NCBI GenBank assembly: GCA_009840165.1
Contig: VXOG01000037.1
Span: forward strand, 1-64,000
Source of the DNA: Chloroflexota bacterium
Lineage (GTDB): Bacteria > Chloroflexota > Dehalococcoidia > Lucifugimonadales > UBA3495
Length of the DNA stretch: 64,000 nucleotides
Reading direction: 5' to 3'
Shown: positions 50,041 through 58,762 of the stretch, piece by piece
Numbering within the stretch: the stretch's first letter is position 1
Layout of the letters: each line of letters opens with the position of its first letter
Translations under genes and position numbers: made by a program
The notes under the pieces: generated by a model
Told to the model about the DNA's origin: nothing
What the model saw: only the letters and a program-made list of their open reading frames with translations
The model's database searches: none

Positions 50041-50457
50041 CTATACGCTCACTGCGAACTCCAGCCTGCCTGCTGGAAAGTCGTAGTCCATTCGCACCGT
50101 GTTCAGTATGTCGCGACCCAACAGAGAGGGCAAAGCGCCGGATCCAGCCTGCGGTGGCGAAATGTAGAGTTCAATATCGAACCTGCGCCACGAATCATCG
50201 TCGAGGAGCAAGATAACCGCTGACTCTCCGTAGTAGGTGCGTGTTCCGCCAATGCCGCGACGCTCAACCGGGTTGCTCAGCTCAGCTGATGGGATGCCCA
50301 AGTTGGACCCTTCCCGCGGGTGAAGGAGAGTATCGGTGGCACCCGTATCGACCAAAAAATGCACCCGCCCTACTATGTCCAAGCGGGGGAGATATAGGCG
50401 GGCCCGCACGTAGGGAATTCCCCCTCTGCTGAAGTATCCTGCAATCATAGAATCCAA
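50041..50457 (-). CDS. Retropepsin-like aspartic protease
   Basis: 138 residues. The active-site motif is HFLVDTGATDTLLHP with D37-T38-G39-A40, and the second conserved loop is SLLGRDILNTVRMDYD, typical of single-domain retroviral-type aspartyl proteases that dimerise. Strands fill the rest. In bacteria such proteases may clip partner proteins; the partner here is the gene upstream, overlapping by 13 bases. The start at 50457 is one of two close Met codons (50457, 50448). Confidence 0.85.
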   Translation of the reverse strand: MDSMIAGYFSRGGIPYVRARLYLPRLDIVGRVHFLVDTGATDTLLHPREGSNLGIPSAELSNPVERRGIGGTRTYYGESAVILLLDDDSWRRFDIELYISPPQAGSGALPSLLGRDILNTVRMDYDFPAGRLEFAVSV

Positions 50458-50765
50458 GGCGTTGGGTCTGTGTCAAGAAACTCGATGACGTTGCTGCCCG
50501 GGGGCGTGTCCAATGCGCGGAATTTTTCTGCCAACGCTTCAAGAGATGGAGCGATCAACAACTCACCGTTTTCTGTCAATGCCGCCCATTGGTCGGGATA
50601 CCGCTTGGTGAGTTCTGGCAGCATATCGTCCAACTGTCGCTGGCGTTCCGCCTGCTCGGCCATTTCCTCACGGACCAGCTGAGGGTCTCCCATCCATTCT
50701 TCCCAGTCGGAATCCGCCATGCGAATGGGCTTGTTAGAGGTGGTTACCGCATTTCGTATAGCCAT
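50445..50765 (-). CDS. DUF5678-like small protein paired with the protease
   Basis: 106 residues from the ATG at 50765, with AGGAG and GGGGAAG upstream. The N-terminal part is acidic and helical (DSDWEEWMGDPQLVREEMAE). The C-terminal part (RYPDQWAALTENGELLIAPS, EALAEKFRALD) resembles DUF5678, which carries a YxGxWVA-like strand. It overlaps the protease gene by 13 bases, so the two are coupled. DUF5678/retropepsin pairs are common in Chloroflexota and cyanobacteria; the small protein is probably the substrate or chaperone of the protease. Confidence 0.65.
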   Translation of the reverse strand: MAIRNAVTTSNKPIRMADSDWEEWMGDPQLVREEMAEQAERQRQLDDMLPELTKRYPDQWAALTENGELLIAPSLEALAEKFRALDTPPGSNVIEFLDTDPTPWIL

Positions 50766-50876
50766 CGTAGTTCTTCCCCGCTCCTGCCATAGTACAATCG
50801 TCTGGCGCACCCCATTCTAACACCGCTGACCCCACGCAGCCTTCCCGCCGCCACAATATGACACGACATTTCTGCC

Positions 50877-52013
50877 ATGAACATGAACCCAGAAACCATC
50901 GCCGCACAGGCGGCCCATCAACCCGACCTCGCCACCGGGGCCGTTGCTCCGCCCATCTATTTGTCCACTACCTTTGAGCGGGACCCGGACGGCGAATACT
51001 CGCGCGGGTTCGTGTATTCCCGTAGCGACAACCCCAACCGCCATTCGTTGGAGCATCTGCTGGCTCTGCTGGAGGGGGGCGATTCCGGCGAGGCGGTGGC
51101 TGCTGCCTTTGCGTCCGGTTCCGCTGCTACCGCTACGGTTTTCCAGGCTTTGGCTCCCGGCGACCACGTGATCGCGCCGGATGACTGTTACCACGGGACG
51201 GCGCGACTGCTGCGCGAGGTGTTCGCGCCGTGGGGTTTGCAAACCACCTTTGTTGACATGACCGGCCCCGAAAACGTGCGCGATGCCGTGCAGCCCAACA
51301 CTCGGATGATCTGGGTGGAAACGCCGTCCAATCCACTGCTCAAGATCACCGACATCGCGGAGATGGCATCCATCGCGCAAGCCGCCGGCGCGCTGTGTGC
51401 CTGCGACAATACCTGGGCCAGCCCCATGCTCCAGCGCCCCTTGTCTCTCGGCGCAGACCTGGTTGTCCACTCCACCACCAAGTACTTGGGCGGACACGAG
51501 GACGTCACGGGCGGCGCGGTGGTGAGCGCGTCCGACAGCGAGTTTTTCCGGCGCATCCGCCTGATTCAGAACATTTATGGCGCGGTGCCGTCGCCCTTTG
51601 ACTGCTGGCTGACGCTGCGGGGCATCCGCACCCTGCACGTGCGTATGCTGGCCCACTGCGCCAACGCCGGCAAGGTCGCCCGCTTTCTGCACGACCATCC
51701 CTATGTTGCCCCCGTACACTACCCCGGCCTGCCCGACCATCCGGGCCATGCCGTCGCCGCCGGCCAGATGGCGGACTTCGGCGGGATGCTGTCGTTCCAG
51801 GTCGCCGGGGGGCGGGACGCTGCTATGGATGTGGCCGGCAAAGTCCGCCTGTTCGTGCGGGCCACCAGCCTGGGCGGAACCCAGAGCCTCATCGAGCATC
51901 GGGCTTCCATCGAGGGGCCGGATTCGACGACGCCCGACGACCTGCTGCGCGTCTCCGTGGGGCTGGAAAACGCTGACGATCTGATCGCCGATTTGGCCCA
52001 GGCGCTGGGCTGA
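50877..52013 (+). CDS. Cystathionine gamma-synthase/lyase-family PLP enzyme
   Basis: 378 residues, usual for this trans-sulfuration family. PLP features: the substrate-binding YSRSDNPNRHSLEHLLALLE, the SGSAATATVFQAL pocket, CDNTWASPMLQRPLSLGADL, and Schiff-base Lys at 202 in HSTTKYLGGHEDV. The enzyme makes or splits cystathionine, or acts on O-acetylhomoserine; which cannot be told from sequence. It is the first gene of a plus-strand run ending at the propeller gene, with short gaps. Confidence 0.92.
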   Translation: MNMNPETIAAQAAHQPDLATGAVAPPIYLSTTFERDPDGEYSRGFVYSRSDNPNRHSLEHLLALLEGGDSGEAVAAAFASGSAATATVFQALAPGDHVIAPDDCYHGTARLLREVFAPWGLQTTFVDMTGPENVRDAVQPNTRMIWVETPSNPLLKITDIAEMASIAQAAGALCACDNTWASPMLQRPLSLGADLVVHSTTKYLGGHEDVTGGAVVSASDSEFFRRIRLIQNIYGAVPSPFDCWLTLRGIRTLHVRMLAHCANAGKVARFLHDHPYVAPVHYPGLPDHPGHAVAAGQMADFGGMLSFQVAGGRDAAMDVAGKVRLFVRATSLGGTQSLIEHRASIEGPDSTTPDDLLRVSVGLENADDLIADLAQALG

Positions 52014-52085
52014 CGCGACGGCCCCGTGCGGCAGGCGTATGTGTTACCATCGTTAGGACTGGCAGGTTGGCATTTGAGGCACACT

Positions 52086-52994
52086 ATGACTACCGAGACG
52101 ATCAAACTACAAGAGTTGCACCTGCCTCGTGGCGGTCGTATCCCCGATTGGGCCGACCCGGATACGTTCATCTCCCCCGACACGCCGCCGTTCCCCGACG
52201 CCATGCACCAGGAACCCAGCATCTCCGACACCATGACCACCCTGCGCCGCCACCTGCGCGGCCGGCCGGATTGGGAAACCACCCTGATTTCCGGCAACAG
52301 TTTCCTCTACTACGACCGCGATAACCTCAACAACCGCTACTCGCCGGACTGTTACGTCGCCTTCAACGTGGACATAGATACCATCTGGCCGCGCAATGGC
52401 TACATGGTCTGGTCGGCCGGCAAGCCGCCCGACTTCGCCCTGGAGATCGCCTCCAAGTCCACCGGGCACCGCGATACGGTGCTCAAACGGCGTGACTACG
52501 CCCGCATCGGCATCCGGGAATACTGGCGGTTCGATGCTACCGGGGGCGATTACCACGACGCGCCCCTGGGCGGCGACCAGCTGGTGAACGGGGAGTACCA
52601 ACCCCTGCCGACGCAAACCGAACCCGACGGCTCCATCTGGGGTTACAGTGAGGTCATGGACCTGTGGCTGGTCTGGGACAGCGGCTACCTGCTGTTCTGG
52701 GATCCCAGCGCCCGCGAATTCCTGCGCAACATCGACGCGGCGGATGACGACCGCCAGGCCGCCGAGGATGCCTTAACGGGAACACAGGAGGAGTTGGCGG
52801 GGACGCAGGAGGTGCTGGCGGGGACGCAGGAGGCGCTGGCGGGAACGCAGGAGGCGCTGGCGGGAACGCAGCAGAGACTTGAAGCATCCCGTTCCGCCAA
52901 AGAGAGGGCTCTTGCGGAACTCGAAGCCGCTCAGGAAACCGTCCGCCGGCTGCGGGAGCAATTGGACGAAAGCGGACCGGACTCAGGAGGCTAA
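52086..52994 (+). CDS. Uma2-family putative restriction endonuclease with heptad-like LAGTQEx repeats
   Basis: 302 residues from the ATG at 52086. The Uma2 nuclease core shows YSPDCYVAFNVD and PDFALEIASKSTGHRDTVLK, the PD-(D/E)xK residues, then YARIGIREYWRFD. Uma2 proteins are restriction-like nucleases with many paralogues in cyanobacteria and Chloroflexota; function in vivo is unknown. The C-terminus carries five tandem units of the seven-residue type LAGTQEA at about 230-264 and then a helical tail (AKERALAELEAAQETVRRLR), suggesting a coiled stalk. The repeat matches a 21-base tandem DNA repeat. Confidence 0.85.
   Translation: MTTETIKLQELHLPRGGRIPDWADPDTFISPDTPPFPDAMHQEPSISDTMTTLRRHLRGRPDWETTLISGNSFLYYDRDNLNNRYSPDCYVAFNVDIDTIWPRNGYMVWSAGKPPDFALEIASKSTGHRDTVLKRRDYARIGIREYWRFDATGGDYHDAPLGGDQLVNGEYQPLPTQTEPDGSIWGYSEVMDLWLVWDSGYLLFWDPSAREFLRNIDAADDDRQAAEDALTGTQEELAGTQEVLAGTQEALAGTQEALAGTQQRLEASRSAKERALAELEAAQETVRRLREQLDESGPDSGG
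52770..52875. repeat. Five tandem 21-base units inside the Uma2-like gene
   Basis: Each unit reads GGRACGCAGGAGGNGYTGGC (first 20 bases of 21), the codons for GTQExLA. Units 2-4 are almost identical, so slippage could change the copy number. The 21-base length keeps the frame. Confidence 0.8.
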
Positions 52995-52996
52995 CC

Positions 52997-54448
52997 ATGT
53001 TTGACCTGCTCATCACCGGCGGAACCGTCGTCATGCCCACCGAGGCCGCCGCCGTGGACATCGGCGTGCAGGATGGCCGCATCGTCGCCATCGGCGCGCC
53101 CGGAACTCTCATTGACGAGGCGGTGCAGACCATCGATGCCACCGGACGGATTGTGACTCCCGGAGGCATCGAGCCGCATATCCACGCTGCCGCCAACGTC
53201 CAGTCCGGCGTACACCAGCAGGTCGCCGGCGTGCCCAATGCCGGCCCGCTGGAACACTCCCTGGGCGCCATCTGGGGCGGAACCACCACCGTCGTTGACT
53301 TTGCCCCCGCACCCAACGAGGGCGAGCTGGTGGGCGGCGTCCTGGACTTTATGAAGGTGTGGGAGGGCAACACCTACGCCGACTATTCCGCCCACGTCAT
53401 CTACCGCAGCAGCAACACCGCCGACAGCATCGCCCGCGTCGGCGAGCTGATCAACAACGACTTTCCCAGCGTCAAGATTTTCACCACCAACATTCGCCCG
53501 CCCGCGGATCCTCCGTTGTCGCTGACCCCCGTTGGGCGGATTGACAACGGACGCCTCGCCGACCTCACCGCCCAGCTGTCCCGCCACGACGGCGTCCTGG
53601 CCGTTCACGCTGAGGACGACGAGATTGTGATGTACAACTACCTGCTGGCCCACCAGCGGGGCATGTGGGACTGGTGGAACGCTCACCTGATCCACTCCAA
53701 AGAGGTGGAGGACGTGGCCTTCCGCGACGTGATACGCATCGCGGAGCAGAACGACGCGGGAATGTACTTTGTTCACGTCACCGGCAGTGACGGCGTCAAC
53801 GCCGTGGCCGCGGCGCGCAGCCGGGGGCAGGCCGTGTACGGCGAGGTGCTGACGCTGGCCCTGTCGTTCAACGCCTGGCAGTACCGCGAACCCGACGGCA
53901 TGAAGTACCACACCTATCCGTCCCTCAAATACCCTGAGGACGGCAGCGACCTGTGGAGCGGCCTGCTGGGCAACAACCTGACCTTCACCGCCACCGACAG
54001 CAGTTTCACCACCTACATCGACAAGACGGCCGGCCTCAACGTGCAGGATATGCGCGGCGGCAACATCGGCATCGAGATCCGCATGGGCGTCAACTACACC
54101 GAGGCGGTGGTACGACGCGGGATGTCGCTGACGCAATTCGCCAACATCACGGCGACCAACGCCGCGCGCTTGCTGGGAATGTATCCGCAGAAAGGGGTCA
54201 TTGCGCCGGGCAGCGACGCCGACTTCGCGATCATCGACCCCACCATCCACAAGCGGCTGACCATGGACGACCTGCACCTGCGAGACTACAGCCCGTGGGA
54301 GGGCTGGGAGATTTTCGGCTGGCCCACTACGGTCATACTGCGCGGCAAAGTCATGGTGGATAACGGCCAACTGCTGGGCGAGCCCACGGACGGCCAACTC
54401 ATCCGCCGCCGCATCGATCCCGCAGTGCTGCAACGCCCGGCGTTCTAG
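52997..54448 (+). CDS. Dihydropyrimidinase/hydantoinase-like cyclic amidohydrolase
   Basis: 483 residues; the start at 52997 follows GGAGG two bases after the previous stop. Metal ligands are visible: H61 and H63 in GIEPHIHAAANV, K160 in SVKIFTTNI (carbamylated Lys), H204 in VLAVHAEDDE and H260 in YFVHVTGSDG, with Asp in TATDSSFTTYID. The usual product GTDHCPF motif is altered to TDSSF. Hydantoinases open cyclic diamides such as dihydrouracil or hydantoins, in the cytosol. The altered motif and the long run GTTTVVDFAPAPNEGELVGG leave the substrate open. Confidence 0.86.
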   Translation: MFDLLITGGTVVMPTEAAAVDIGVQDGRIVAIGAPGTLIDEAVQTIDATGRIVTPGGIEPHIHAAANVQSGVHQQVAGVPNAGPLEHSLGAIWGGTTTVVDFAPAPNEGELVGGVLDFMKVWEGNTYADYSAHVIYRSSNTADSIARVGELINNDFPSVKIFTTNIRPPADPPLSLTPVGRIDNGRLADLTAQLSRHDGVLAVHAEDDEIVMYNYLLAHQRGMWDWWNAHLIHSKEVEDVAFRDVIRIAEQNDAGMYFVHVTGSDGVNAVAAARSRGQAVYGEVLTLALSFNAWQYREPDGMKYHTYPSLKYPEDGSDLWSGLLGNNLTFTATDSSFTTYIDKTAGLNVQDMRGGNIGIEIRMGVNYTEAVVRRGMSLTQFANITATNAARLLGMYPQKGVIAPGSDADFAIIDPTIHKRLTMDDLHLRDYSPWEGWEIFGWPTTVILRGKVMVDNGQLLGEPTDGQLIRRRIDPAVLQRPAF

Positions 54449-54469
54449 CTCTTTGGCAGGCATCAAAAT

Positions 54470-56002
54470 ATGAGCGAGGAAGTGGTGGCAACAACCCCCT
54501 CACCCCAACCCTCTCCCTCCAGGGGAGAGGGTGTTTCTGACACGGTTCTCCTCTGCCGTTTCTGCGGCTACGTCAACGATTCGTCGGAACCGGGCGTCCG
54601 GTGCGCCCAGTGCGGCGCGTTCTCCGGCCTGGAAACGCTTGACGCTGACGCGGCGCAACAGCGTTCCCGTCGGGTTCGCCTCGATTTTTTGCGCAACCGC
54701 CTGGTGCGCGTCGCCATCATCGTTCTGCCGCTGCTCGGCGTGTTGATGTATGTCCTGTGGGCCTACACGGGCCTGCCGCCCGACCCGCCGCAGCCGACCA
54801 CCGCCATCGGCGACACTTCCGTTGCGCCGGTTCCCGGCGAGTGGCCCCAGGCCGGCGGCGGCGCGGCTAACGCATCCTCCGCTATTGGGTCGTTCGGGTC
54901 TATTGGCGACTCGCCTTCCGCCTCCGGCGGATGGGAGTACGCCGGCGGCGCGCCCATAGTTGCTCCGCCGGCCGTGGCTGACGATCGCGTATTCGTTACG
55001 GCGGAGGATGGCAGCGTCGTCGCCCTGGATCGCCAGACCGGCGTCGTAATCTGGCGCTACGACTCCAGATTGACCGCCGCTATCACTCCCGCCGTTTCAG
55101 ACGGGATGGTGTTCGTGGTATTCAAGCCCGGCGTGATAGCGGCCCTGGACGAGAACTCCGGCGAAGTGGTTTGGTCAAAGCGGCTGCCGGTGGCCTCCCT
55201 GCCATCGCCGACCGTGGCTGATGGCCGCCTCTTTGTGGCCGAAACCGACCGCAACCGCCTGCTGGCCCTGGACGCCGCCACCGGTGAAACCCTGTGGGAT
55301 TATCGTCTGGACGACTGGGTAATTGCGCCGCCGGCTGTCAACGACGGCCTGCTCATCGCCACCTCCAACGCGGCCAGGATTCATGTCCTCAACGTCAACA
55401 CCGGCAAGCTGCGCATGATTTACAACGCCGGCGAGGGTCGCTGGACGCGCGGCGCCCCGGTGGTGACGGACGACCTGCTCCACGTCAGCAGCAACGGCGT
55501 CCGGCGGGATGGTAACCGGGCGCGGGTGTGGGGCATCGACTATCGCGGGCATCGCTACCCGCTGGAACGGCCCATCTATTACGTGCGCACGCAGTTGGCC
55601 GTTTGGGGATTCGCCAAGCAGCCGCCGGTGCAGCAGGGCACCGTCTGGTCCACCAGGACGTCCGGCAAGCAGCCCTACCAGCCTGCCGTGTACGGTCAAA
55701 CCGCCGTTGTTACCGATGTTAGCGGACTGGTGACCGGCCTGGACGTTTCTGACGGGGCAATCCTGTGGGAAACCGACCTCGCAGTTGACATCACCACCGC
55801 CGCCACCATCGCCGGCCCGGTCGCTTTAATCGGCGACGAGCACGGACGCATCACCGCATTGTCAGTCGCGGACGGCTCGCAACAGTGGGTTGCTACGCTG
55901 GACGGCGCGGTGACTGCCCTGCCTGTGGTTGCAGGCGATCTGTTGCTGGTGCCCACCGCCGGCGGAATGTTGACTGCCTTGCGCGTTAGCGGCAACCGAT
56001 AG
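54470..56002 (+). CDS. Zinc-ribbon and membrane-anchored PQQ-like beta-propeller protein (copy 2)
   Basis: 510 residues. Residues 8-22 are encoded by a REP-like repeat (TTPSPQPSPSRGEG), then a zinc ribbon with C29/C32 and C44/C47 (CRFCGYVND, CAQCGAF). One membrane helix covers about 84-104 (VAIIVLPLLGVLMYVLWAY). A BamB-like propeller fills 160-510 (VVALDRQTGVVIWRYDS, LLALDAATGETLWDYRLDD, ITALSVADGSQQWVATLDG). It is homologous to the gene at 20689, including a shared PIYYV/RPFSR-type insert. A scaffold role is likely; cofactor residues are not seen. Confidence 0.82.
   Translation: MSEEVVATTPSPQPSPSRGEGVSDTVLLCRFCGYVNDSSEPGVRCAQCGAFSGLETLDADAAQQRSRRVRLDFLRNRLVRVAIIVLPLLGVLMYVLWAYTGLPPDPPQPTTAIGDTSVAPVPGEWPQAGGGAANASSAIGSFGSIGDSPSASGGWEYAGGAPIVAPPAVADDRVFVTAEDGSVVALDRQTGVVIWRYDSRLTAAITPAVSDGMVFVVFKPGVIAALDENSGEVVWSKRLPVASLPSPTVADGRLFVAETDRNRLLALDAATGETLWDYRLDDWVIAPPAVNDGLLIATSNAARIHVLNVNTGKLRMIYNAGEGRWTRGAPVVTDDLLHVSSNGVRRDGNRARVWGIDYRGHRYPLERPIYYVRTQLAVWGFAKQPPVQQGTVWSTRTSGKQPYQPAVYGQTAVVTDVSGLVTGLDVSDGAILWETDLAVDITTAATIAGPVALIGDEHGRITALSVADGSQQWVATLDGAVTALPVVAGDLLLVPTAGGMLTALRVSGNR
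54495..54534. repeat. REP-like palindromic repeat inside a coding region
   Basis: CCCCTCACCCCAACCCTCTC, CTCC, AGGGGAGAGGGTG: the same consensus as the repeats at 6905 and 19653. Here it lies within the 5' part of the propeller gene and is translated as TPSPQPSPSRGEG. Confidence 0.85.
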
Positions 56003-56008
56003 ACGCGG

Positions 56009-56212
56009 TTAATCAGCGGCGGCGCTGTCCTTGGCCTCGGGCGTCTCGGCGGCCCGCGCCAGTTCCTCCGGCGTGGACAGTTTCAGGTTGGGGAATTGGA
56101 CGCGCCTGGCCTTGCTCCAGTCCACGTAGTCCATGGAGTCGTGGGATTCCCAGAAAGCGCGTTCCTCGGCCTCGGTTTCGAAATATGGGACCGGCTTAAG
56201 TTTCTTCTCCAT
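56009..56212 (-). CDS. brnA: CopG-type antitoxin (BrnA-like)
   Basis: 67 residues. The sequence FETEAEERAFWESHDSMDYVDW matches the CopG_antitoxin (BrnA) family, where F-x-W-E-x-H-D-S-x-D-Y-x-D-W is conserved, followed by VQFPNLKLSTPEELA. It overlaps the toxin gene upstream by 17 bases, with toxin first as is usual for BrnTA. It should form a complex with the toxin and repress the operon. Confidence 0.88.
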   Translation of the reverse strand: MEKKLKPVPYFETEAEERAFWESHDSMDYVDWSKARRVQFPNLKLSTPEELARAAETPEAKDSAAAD

Positions 56213-56498
56213 AGCGTTCTCTTTCCCGGCGACTCATATCGCGAGCGGATATGATGCGAATAAGGGTCCCCTCGTTGCGCATCGTGAAAGTGACGTGTAG
56301 CCGACGACCGGCCGTAGTGATTCCGAAAGCGTTCTGCCTACGTTCCTGTTGACTATGGGCGGTATCATCCACAATCAGAAGGGGCCGATTGAAGAAAACC
56401 TGCTCTGCCTCGGATTGACTGACGTCATGCAAGTCAGAATTCTTTCGAGCGTTTCCGTCGTCCCACTGAAAGTCGGCAACTCGGCTGAAATCAATCAT
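56196..56498 (-). CDS. brnT: BrnT-family toxin
   Basis: 100 residues. The start FQWDDGNARKNSDLHDVSQSE fits BrnT (FxWDxxKxxxNxxKHGVxFxEA) and the C-terminal part contains RLHVTFTMRNEGTLIRIISA and RDMSRRERERYGEE, the RIISARxAxxRERxxYE motif. BrnT is a ribonuclease-like toxin of the RelE fold. A candidate operator GTACC-GTA-GGTAC lies at 56517-56529, about 20 bases upstream. The module sits between a propeller gene and an amidohydrolase gene. Confidence 0.9.
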   Translation of the reverse strand: MIDFSRVADFQWDDGNARKNSDLHDVSQSEAEQVFFNRPLLIVDDTAHSQQERRQNAFGITTAGRRLHVTFTMRNEGTLIRIISARDMSRRERERYGEET

Positions 56499-56516
56499 AG
56501 TCGATCATTTGTGACT

Positions 56517-56529
56517 GTACCGTAGGTAC
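56517..56529. promoter_or_regulatory. Candidate BrnA operator
   Basis: GTACCGTAGGTAC is a 5-3-5 palindrome between the toxin start and the amidohydrolase gene. BrnA autorepresses its own promoter in known systems, so this is a plausible but unproven site. Confidence 0.35.
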
Positions 56530-56570
56530 GAGTGAGTTGCAAGACTGACGATTCCCTTGGGTAGTGGAGA

Positions 56571-57416
56571 TTATGCCGCTATGTTCAGCGCCCGCCGCGC
56601 GTTTTCCAGCAGCACCTTTGGGATGACGTGGTCGCGCATTTGCAGGTTCTGGAAATCGGCGAGCCAGTTGTCGGGTTGGATGAACGGGTAGTCGGAGCCG
56701 AACATTACCTTGTCCTGCAGGCGCGTGTTGGTCTCGCGGATCAGCGTCTCGGGGATGAACCGGGGCATCCAGCCCGAGAGGTCCAGGAACACGTTGGACT
56801 TGTGCAGTGCCACGGCAATCTGCTCGTCGATCCAGGGCCACGCGGGATGGGCCATGATGATGGTCATGTTGGGAAAATCGGCGGCCACGTCATCGAAGCA
56901 GGGCACCGGCTTGCTGTACTTGAGCTTCAGGCCGCTGCCGCCCGGCGTGCCGGAGCCGGCGCCGGCAAAACCCGAGTGGAACAGCACCGGTATGCCCAGC
57001 CCGTCGGCAACCTCGTACAGCGGATAGAACTTGGGGTCGTTGGGGAAGAAGGCCTGGTGAATGGGGTGCAATTTCAGGCCCCCGAGGCCCAGCTCTTTGA
57101 CCGAGCGTTCCAGCTCGTAGCAGGCCGCTTTGCCCATCCACGGGTCCACGGACGCGAAACCCATGAACTGCTCCGGGTGGTCGTTGACGATGCTGGCCAC
57201 CCAGTCGTTGCTGTCGGGCTTCTCGCCGGTGTTGGTGGTGGTATCCACCGAAAAGATCACGCCGAACAGGTCGAGCTCGCGGAACTTGTCGGCCATCTCC
57301 GCAGGATCAGAGGGCGGCGGCGGCGCGCGGAAGTAGCGCAGCAACTCGGCCTCAATCTCGATTTCAGGCAGCCCCGGTTCGCGGGGTACGTGGATGTGCA
57401 TGTCGATGGCTTGCAT
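56571..57416 (-). CDS. Amidohydrolase family 2 (ACMSD-like TIM-barrel) hydrolase
   Basis: 281 residues, start supported by AGGAG seven bases upstream. Amidohydro_2 features: MHIHVPREPGLPE at the start with the HxH pair, GGLKLHPIHQAFFPND, VLFHSGFAGAG, IIMAHPAWPWID and FGSDYPFIQP with the metal Asp. The family includes 2-amino-3-carboxymuconate semialdehyde decarboxylase and related hydrolases or decarboxylases. The first 11 codons resemble those in front of the ankyrin lipoprotein at 58834. It fits aromatic or ring degradation. Confidence 0.88.
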   Translation of the reverse strand: MQAIDMHIHVPREPGLPEIEIEAELLRYFRAPPPPSDPAEMADKFRELDLFGVIFSVDTTTNTGEKPDSNDWVASIVNDHPEQFMGFASVDPWMGKAACYELERSVKELGLGGLKLHPIHQAFFPNDPKFYPLYEVADGLGIPVLFHSGFAGAGSGTPGGSGLKLKYSKPVPCFDDVAADFPNMTIIMAHPAWPWIDEQIAVALHKSNVFLDLSGWMPRFIPETLIRETNTRLQDKVMFGSDYPFIQPDNWLADFQNLQMRDHVIPKVLLENARRALNIAA

Positions 57417-57493
57417 GGCGGTACTCCTGTTTCCAGACTTCGATGACAGAACGTCAGAGTGCGCATGTTGTCGATTCGAAAATATAGAAGCAT

Positions 57494-58762
57494 CTATCGC
57501 GCGGCTTCGCTTAGAATTTTCTCTATTTCCTCGTTTCCGCCCGCGGAGAGAGGTCTTCCGAATCTATCTACTACGTCCAAGTTTGCTCCCACCTCTATCA
57601 GCAGCGTTACGACTACGGTATTGTCACTCTCCACGGCCAGGATGAGGGGTGTCTCGCCGAATCTGTCGAGCGCTTCGGTATTGGCGCCGGCCTGTAGAAG
57701 AGCCTCCACAATTTTAATGTTCTCATCACTGGTGACAACCTTGGCGGTAGCCTTGTTCACGGCCAGAATGAGAGCTGTCTCGTCGCGTTGGGTGAGCGCC
57801 TCAGTATTGGCGCCGGCCTGTAGAAGAGCCTCCACAATTGCAACATTCTCGTTTTCGATAGCCCGATGCAGTGAAGTGTTTCCGTAGGGGCCGCTCTCGA
57901 TGTCCGGGTTTTCCGGCACTCCCAGGGCGGCGGCGATGCTGTCCTGCCGATTTCCGTCGTCGCCTTCAAGGAGATAGATGAATCCCCTGGCGTCAGGATC
58001 AGCTCCGGCCTCCAGCAGAACCCGGACCGTGTCTGGTTGATCTCTTGAGACGGCTATGTACAAAATAGGAGCCATCCAGAGATCTCTAACCCCGTCCGCA
58101 TTGGTGTCAATGTAGAATCCTGATGTCGCCGGAACCAGAGTATTTGGATCAGCGCCGGATTCGAGCACGACCTTGAGCAGGTCTGCATTCTGTCGATCTA
58201 CAGCGTCTAGCAGATCCTGAACTTCATTGCCGGGGGCAATGGCAGCGCTGCCTCCGGCCCCCGAAATGGCCGCCAGTATCTCCTGGTTATCGAGCTTTAA
58301 GGCCAGGGCGGCGGATGAACTTCCGTCCGGACCGGGCTGATCCGGGTCCGCGCCGGCGTCCAGGAGGATCTGTACTACCTCAAGATTTTCAGATTCTACG
58401 GCTAACCATAACAGCGGCGGGACGTCGGAAGCGTGAGTTTCGTTGGGATCTGCGCCTTCCCGAAGGAGACGGCGCAAGGTTTCGGTGTCGCCTTCCAGCG
58501 CTGCCTCAAAGAGTCTGAGCTGTAGGTCGGCGCGACTGCCTACCCGGATCACTTCTACATTCTCCCCATCCGCGGAGTTGGATACCTGCGGGGTCTGCTG
58601 TATGGAGCTCGTTCTCTCCTGCGTGCTGGCGGGCGCCGGGCCGGATGCGCCGCATCCTGTCGCTAAGGACAGCAAGATAATACTGCCCGCAACTATGCCC
58701 GCCGGAGCGAGCACGGTTCTTCTCCTCAGGATGTTGCGGATGCCGCTGACGTGATTCTTCAT
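57494..58762 (-). CDS. Ankyrin-repeat lipoprotein
   Basis: 422 residues from the ATG at 58762. The N-terminus (LRRRTVLAPAGIVAGSIILL) is a lipoprotein signal with LATGCG lipobox. Ankyrin units are FEAALEGDTETLRRLLREGA, LWLAVESENLEVVQILLDAG, ILYIAVSRDQPDTVRVLLEA, SLHRAIENENVAIVEALLQA and further copies, at least six. They bind proteins at the outside of the membrane. A longer frame starts at 58834 (MQAIDTNAHVP), which resembles the start of the amidohydrolase gene. Function unknown; in pathogens similar proteins contact hosts. Confidence 0.8.
   Translation of the reverse strand: MKNHVSGIRNILRRRTVLAPAGIVAGSIILLSLATGCGASGPAPASTQERTSSIQQTPQVSNSADGENVEVIRVGSRADLQLRLFEAALEGDTETLRRLLREGADPNETHASDVPPLLWLAVESENLEVVQILLDAGADPDQPGPDGSSSAALALKLDNQEILAAISGAGGSAAIAPGNEVQDLLDAVDRQNADLLKVVLESGADPNTLVPATSGFYIDTNADGVRDLWMAPILYIAVSRDQPDTVRVLLEAGADPDARGFIYLLEGDDGNRQDSIAAALGVPENPDIESGPYGNTSLHRAIENENVAIVEALLQAGANTEALTQRDETALILAVNKATAKVVTSDENIKIVEALLQAGANTEALDRFGETPLILAVESDNTVVVTLLIEVGANLDVVDRFGRPLSAGGNEEIEKILSEAAR

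Noticed and set aside
52770-52875. Possible CRISPR-like array
   Set aside because: The 21-base units are directly adjacent without spacers and lie in the frame of the Uma2-like gene.
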